Shown in pieces: positions 59,014-64,000 of a DNA stretch of 64,000 nt. Both the position numbers and the translations under genes were made by a program. Positions within the stretch are counted from its first letter, which is position 1; the number at the start of each line of letters is the position of its first letter. The stretch is from Mesomycoplasma ovipneumoniae ATCC 29419. Lineage in GTDB: Bacteria; Bacillota_I; Bacilli_A; Mycoplasmatales; Metamycoplasmataceae. Under the pieces are notes generated by a model. The model worked only from the letters and a program-made list of their open reading frames with translations, ran no database searches and was not told the DNA's origin. The stretch covers positions 1,017,521-1,081,520 of the forward strand of contig NZ_CP118522.1 in the NCBI RefSeq assembly GCF_028885435.1. The letters run 5' to 3'.

Positions 59014-61458
59014 TTACGACTCAAAAAAATTAGCTTTAAAGATTTTTAAGCGCTCAGGTCCTTCGGAATTAATGAATTTATTTGCCAAAGTTAAATATGA
59101 ACCATAGCTAAAAATTAGTTCTCTTTTATTTTTGAAAGTAAAACTTCATAAGAAAAATAGCACTTTGTTAGCAAAAAGATCCGGATTTTGCAATATATTT
59201 TGATCTATTTCAAAAGGAAGTTGTAAAATGTAGTCCTGATTTTTATTGGCGAGTTGGTTTTCTAAAACCCTTAAAAAATCATCTCAATTCAAACCGGTGT
59301 CACAAATTTCTTTTTTTGGTAAAATGTTTGCTTGCTTTTTGTTAGGTAAATGTTTAAAATCTCAATTTTCTAGTAAATCAACCGGAAAGTCAAATTCTTG
59401 ATTTTCAACATCGACAACAGCAGTTGCAATAATTGTAAGGTTTGCCGGAATATAAATTTTTTGGTGCTCGTTTGAAAAAACGTATGAAGAAACTTCTGGG
59501 AGTGAAATTGAAAAAAAGCTGCTAGCTTTTTCATCGCGATAAAAGAGCGGTTTTAGTTGTGAAACTAAATCAATTCCAGCTTGTTTATCCATGTTTTCAA
59601 GAATTAAGAAATATTTTTTATCTGGATTTCAAAATGAGGTTCTCAAAATCCGTGAAAATGGACCTGGAATAAAATTAGCCTGATTTTTTTCATCAACACT
59701 AAAATCACTATAACCAACAAAATCTTGAATAGTGTAATTATCAGAAAAAGTTGCTATTTCATAGTTGTTTTTGTCCAAATCGTGTTTAAAAATATTGTTT
59801 TTAATTTCGTCATAAATCTGGTTTTGGGATGGAGAAATTAAAAATATATTCTTACCAGACATTATTTTTGTTTGTTTTTGACTTATTGTGATTTCGTCAT
59901 TAATTTTTCTTTTCTCTAATAAGTTGAAAAAATTTTGTTTAAATTTGGGTTGATTTAGTAAATTTTTGATTGAAAAGTCGATCAATTTATATACGTTGTT
60001 AATAAAATAATTGTAATAATGCTCTCTGGACTTTAAAAATGTAGAAGCTGGGAGTTTTACATTATTAATTTGGGTTTGTGATTCTGTCGGTAAATAGCAA
60101 ATTTTTTCTGAATCTACGGAGTCTTTTTCTAGCTGTTCTGTTTTTTGTTCAGATGTTTTGCTGTCTTCAATTTTAGTTGAATTTGAATTTACTGATTTTG
60201 AATTGCTAGTTTGTGAATTTTCACAAGGACAGGAAAGAATTTCAGAAGAATGTAAAATGCCAGATAAAGATTTTTTTGTTTTAGTTGAATATTCTTCGCC
60301 TGAATTTTCGAGATTTTTCTCAGTGTTTCCAGGTCAATATGTTGCTTGAGAATCTAAAATTACGCCTAAATTCATAGGATAATTTTGATTTTCTGATAAA
60401 GTTTTAAGATCATTTTCACAGCAACTTTGACTATCAAATTCAGGTGTATAAAATTGAGAAAATTCGCCTAAATTACACTTTTTTTCAGCGGGTTTGATTG
60501 TCTCTTCGACGATTTTAATTTCAGGTTCGTTTAACTCAGTTATTGTCTCTGGTTGTTCAGTTTGATCTAAAACTTGGTTTTGGGATGTTGAGTCGTACTG
60601 AGTATATTCTTTTTCGGTCTGAGTTTCGTTTGTAGGTTCATTTGTAGCTAAAACTGAAGGTATTTCTTGTGTTTTATTTTTCAGAACACTTATTATATAG
60701 TCATAATTTGCTTGCGAATTTGAGGTTAAATAATTAGATCATTTTTCCGGATCTAGCCTTACAGCGCTTGCTTTTTCAAAATTATATGATTCTAATTGGT
60801 TGTTACATTTACTTATTAGTTCGTCAATTCTTGAATATCAATAGTCAAAAAGTTTTATTTTAAAAAATTTTGTGCTGTATTGTTGACTTTTTTCACGAAA
60901 AGATAAAACTTCAAAAAAGATACCAGAAATTAGAATGTAAAAAATGTGGTCTTTTTGTGTTAAATTATAACGCTGAAGTTTTTCATCAAATTCAGGGCAG
61001 AAAGGCTCTCCAAAATTAAAATTATCGAAAATTTCATCAACTGAAACTGGTTGGTTTTCTTTCTCTTTGAGCAATTCTAGCGTCATTTTAAACAAGTGAC
61101 GATATTCTTCATTAATAAAAGTAACTAAATTAAACAAAATAATGCTTATATATTCGCGAACTTTTATTGTTCCATTGTTTATTAATTTAGCTAAAATATT
61201 AAGTTTTTGCTGTCCATTAACTAAAATATTTGTTTTTGCAATCCCGAGTTGAGAGGCTAATCTTATGTGTTCGCTCAAATCTCCAACTGGTTTTCAGTTT
61301 TTATTTTTGTAAATTTTTAGTCATTTACTTTTAAAATTCGGGTTTATTTCTTCTTTATTTAAATAAAGTGCTTTAATTAATATTTCTAAACTTTCCGCTT
61401 TTCGAAGGTGTGTATTTGAAATAAGTGTTCAAATACAAGGTGAAATTTTGTTATTCAT
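59014..61458 (-). CDS. McrB-like AAA+ protein with lost nucleotide-binding motifs
   Basis: An 814-residue protein. The C-terminal 320 residues follow the McrB AAA pattern: 'FLISPSQNQIYDEI' where Walker A should be, 'FSDNYTIQDFVGYSDF' matching the 'FHPSYSYEDF' block, 'YFLILENMDKQAGIDLVSQL' matching the Walker B 'IIDEINRGN' block, and 'IYIPANLTIIATAV' matching sensor 1 'IPxNLYIIGTMN'. The Walker A Gly/Lys and Walker B Asp-Glu are absent, so ATP or GTP hydrolysis is unlikely. Residues 1-260 are helical; 270-430 form an acidic, Ser/Thr/Glu-rich linker. No McrC-like nuclease lies nearby. The call rests on pattern similarity, with the function unknown. Confidence 0.55.
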
Positions 61459-61538
61459 TTAGTATCTCCGTAGATTTTTAAACTTTTTAAACATTTAATA
61501 CTATTTTAGCGAATTTTTGCAAACCTTTATTTATATTA

Positions 61539-63368
61539 TTAGATCCATTTTTTCCTACGCATTCAGGGTTGAACTTTTTCACGATAAGTTTTGGATTTTT
61601 GGAAATAATGAACGCCAAGTGCTTGCATAATTTCTCAAATACCACCAATAATTCAGTAAATTTGAAGTGAAGCTTGAAAAATTACTCCAAAAAACACAAA
61701 AATTATTGACATGATTCTTTGTGTTTTTACTTGTTTTTTATATGTTTCATTTTCCTGAGCATTTATTATTCTTTTTGTTTTATTTTTATTTAAAAGTTTT
61801 GGAATTATTTGCTGCAATCCTTGAACTATAACCGTAATAATTATTATTGGAAGATAAATTCATTGTCCATCAAAAAGTTTTTGATAAGAAGTTGCTGCTA
61901 ATTCAAGACCTAAAAAATAAGTAACTTTAAAGCTAGGAATTCCCTGGAGCGCTCGTCAAACAGCTATAAAAATAGGCATAGTTACTAAAATTTGGGAAAA
62001 AGGCGCAAATGGTGAAAAATTATTCTTTTTATAAAGGTCAGCAACTTCTTGTCGATGACGTTGTTGCATGACTTTATTTTTTTTGTAATTTTCGTATTTT
62101 GCATCAATTTTAGCTTTTTTTAGTTGTAGTTCATTTTGCTTATTTTGACCAAAAATCGTTTTAAATCTGAAAGCAAAAGAGATAAGTTTTGTTATTACAA
62201 CGATTGTTAAAATCGCCAAAATTGTTATTCAACCAGATCAGGCAGATAATGACTGAGACGAGGTGACTCACGTAATTATTTTAGAAATCGGGTAAACAAA
62301 CATTGCATAAAAAGGCCCTAATTTCCATGACTCAAGCCAGCTAACTATCGGGAATGATGGAACTTGATTTTGGAAAGCAATTTTTCTTGCAAATTCTTCG
62401 TCGTTATTGTTCCAGTTGTAAGTTTTGTTCTGTATATCAATTCGGGAAAAATTAATAGGAAAAATTATTTTTTTTATAGATTCAGCGTATCCAGAAATAA
62501 TTTTTTCAGTTTCAGGAGAAATTTCTTTTCCTGCTTTTGTTTCAAATTCTTCAATTGCATTTTCCAGTTTATTATTTGAAAATTCTGGTAATGAAATTAA
62601 TTTATTATAAAGAACTTGAAGAACATCACGGCTAAAAGTTGCATAACTCCGATTAACAGGCGGGAGTTTACTGTCTATTTTAAAGAAAAACTGGTCAATT
62701 TTTTCAGTTATGTTGGCTGTATCATTGTTATTTTGAAAATTAAAATTATTAATAGGCAAACTTTTGGCGTTCTGCAGACTTTCAAAATAATTTTTATCAG
62801 CTTTTTGACTAAAATATTTTGGAGATGGAAGTTTTATTTCAGTTCAAACAGTTTTTTGCTCATATGATTTTTGTGCAGAACTGAAAAAAATAAATTCATT
62901 AGTTTTGTCACCTTTTAAATATTCAAATTCATTTTCATTATTTTGGAACAAAAGAAGTGAATTAAACTCACCAAAATCAGAATTTTTATCTCCAATTTGT
63001 TGTCTTAAGACGTTTAAAATGCTTTCTTGATTTACTTTTTTTGAGTCAGCTGAAATCAAAAAGTTATTGTTTTTTGTAGCTAATTCAATACCAGGCGCGC
63101 TTTCATTTTCTGATTTTTTAAAAATTGTATAATTTGGGGTTATTTCTTCTTTAGAATTATAAAACTCAAGCGCTTCGCCAACATTATGCGAAGTTTTTAC
63201 AACTAATGATTGAATACAACCGGTTAAAGAAATTCCGAAAATAATAGTGTAAAAAAAGACTTTCAAAAATTTGAAAATAGATTTGAAGTTTTTGAAGCTA
63301 TTTTTTTTTGAACCGTTTTGGTTCTGGAAGTAATCAAAAGCCTTTGGTCGTGTTTGTTTATTTTTCAT
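61539..63368 (-). CDS. yidC: YidC/Oxa1-type membrane protein insertase
   Basis: A 609-residue protein. The C-terminal 250 residues contain the five helices and the conserved blocks 'WITILTIVVITKLISFAFRF', 'FAPFSQILVTMPIFIAVWRA' and 'GQWIYLPIIIITVIVQGLQQ'. The N-terminal 350 residues are an extracytoplasmic domain of a size seen in this lineage. A hydrophobic start with 'FGISLTGC' (Cys about 51) looks like a lipobox preceded by a long charged leader. It overlaps the rnpA stop by 11 bases, as in the common rpmH-rnpA-yidC cluster. Confidence 0.92.
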
Positions 63369-63696
63369 TTTTTTGGAATTCTTTGAATATTTTAATAATT
63401 TCGTTCTCTTTTTCTTTAAAATTAAGTGTTAAAAATGATTTTCTTGTTATTAAAATTACTCGAAATTTTGGTGCAGAAGGTCAATTTTTTTGAAGGCTGT
63501 GAAGAATATTTTTGATTTGCCTTTTATAATAATTTCGTTTAACTGCATTAGCAAATTTTTTCGGAATTGAAATACCAATTTCGAAAAAAGCAAATTTTGA
63601 ATAATAAAGAATAAGAGAATTTGTAACTATCTGTTTTTTAGATTCGATTATTGCTTGGAATTCTCAATTTTTTTTAATAGTCGGAATTTTTTGCAA
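63358..63696 (-). CDS. rnpA: Ribonuclease P protein component
   Basis: 112 residues with the RNR signature 'KKFANAVKRNYYKRQIKNIL' (about 48-67), which binds RNase P RNA during tRNA 5' processing. No ATG fits: the start is TTG at 63696, or ATT at 63699, with AGGAT just upstream. The gene begins 14 bases after the rpmH stop and overlaps yidC. Confidence 0.9.
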
Positions 63697-63710
63697 AATT
63701 ATCCTAAAAA

Positions 63711-63854
63711 CTATTTATCTGATACAGTTAATCTTTTACGACCTTTTAATCTTCGAGCTGCTAAAATTTTTCTACCGTCAGCAGTTGACATACGTGCGCG
63801 GAAGCCATGAGTTTTTATGTGTTTTAATTTATTTGGTTGGTATGTTCTTTTCAT
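63711..63854 (-). CDS. rpmH: Ribosomal protein bL34
   Basis: 47 residues, the family length: '[20 protein letters not shown]' then '[20 protein letters not shown]'. The ATG at 63854 follows AAAAGGAG by 7 bases; an in-frame ATG at 63962 is rejected because it would add 36 residues. It leads the rpmH-rnpA-yidC group, commonly next to the replication origin. Confidence 0.97.
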   Translation of the reverse strand: MKRTYQPNKLKHIKTHGFRARMSTADGRKILAARRLKGRKRLTVSDK

Positions 63855-64000
63855 GATATCTCCTTTTGTTTTATTTGTTTTTTTAAAAATATTGCTAAAA
63901 TTTAAAAAAACATAGTTATTTTGTTGACTTGCACCCAAAATTGTATAGTTAAATTTTAACACTTTTTATATTCTTATATAAAAATAAAGTAAACGTTTCT
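63855..64000. promoter_or_regulatory. Upstream region of rpmH, possibly next to oriC
   Basis: AT-rich with minus-strand TATACAAT (about 63939-63946) and TATAAGAAT-like boxes. There is no clear DnaA-box cluster in the 146 bases visible; dnaA would be expected to the right. Confidence 0.4.

Overview
The window comes from a mycoplasma, most likely the hyopneumoniae group (M. hyopneumoniae, ovipneumoniae, dispar, flocculare, conjunctivae). The DNA is very AT-rich. TGA must be read as Trp, because most long genes only stay open that way. The 16S and 23S genes are adjacent with no 5S gene behind them, and a MIB-MIP immunoglobulin-cleaving pair is present. I cannot name the species.

Region by region. 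0.5-12 kb (minus strand): a helicase fused to two nuclease-like domains; MIP and MIB (IgG protease and IgG-binding protein); a subtilisin-like protease overlapping a lipoprotein gene. 12-26.4 kb: an accessory island with two type II restriction-modification systems (adenine methylase plus TdeIII-like nuclease; truncated HTH regulator, cytosine methylase and Eco47II-like nuclease), an AAA/DUF4143 ATPase, KilA-N gene fragments, and a 1481-residue lipoprotein with a second MIP-type protease domain. These genes are separated by copies of a short IS- or MITE-like repeat. 26.4-42.4 kb (minus): five tandem modules (A-E, left to right) of a two-gene family I do not recognise, one gene encoding a membrane-anchored protein and the other a soluble protein of about 600 residues. 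43.1-48.3 kb (minus): the rRNA operon. 48.6-56.8 kb (plus): core genes (methyltransferase-like protein, greA, MATE exporter, ECF-type membrane protein, an ABC-like protein without Walker A, valS). 57-64 kb: nested repeats, then rpmH-rnpA-yidC and two lineage genes on the minus strand, an arrangement typical of the replication-origin neighbourhood.

How it fits together. The left third is host-facing and defence-related, with signs of DNA import: TGG use for Trp and apparent TGA stops in the restriction genes. A repeat with terminal sequence CCTGAGTTTCCCAGTTTG shapes this part. Two copies are flanked by unusually long direct repeats (68/69 bp and 24 bp), as in IS1634-type transposition. The tandem two-gene family is the strongest candidate for an undescribed system: its copies shuffle variants of each gene, each complete copy keeps its own promoter, and three copies show slippage- or deletion-type changes. 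Several other proteins look like enzymes that have lost catalytic motifs (a McrB-like AAA protein, an ABC-like protein).

Frames were checked by hand from start to stop for the main genes. Functions rest on motif recognition only; no database search was possible.
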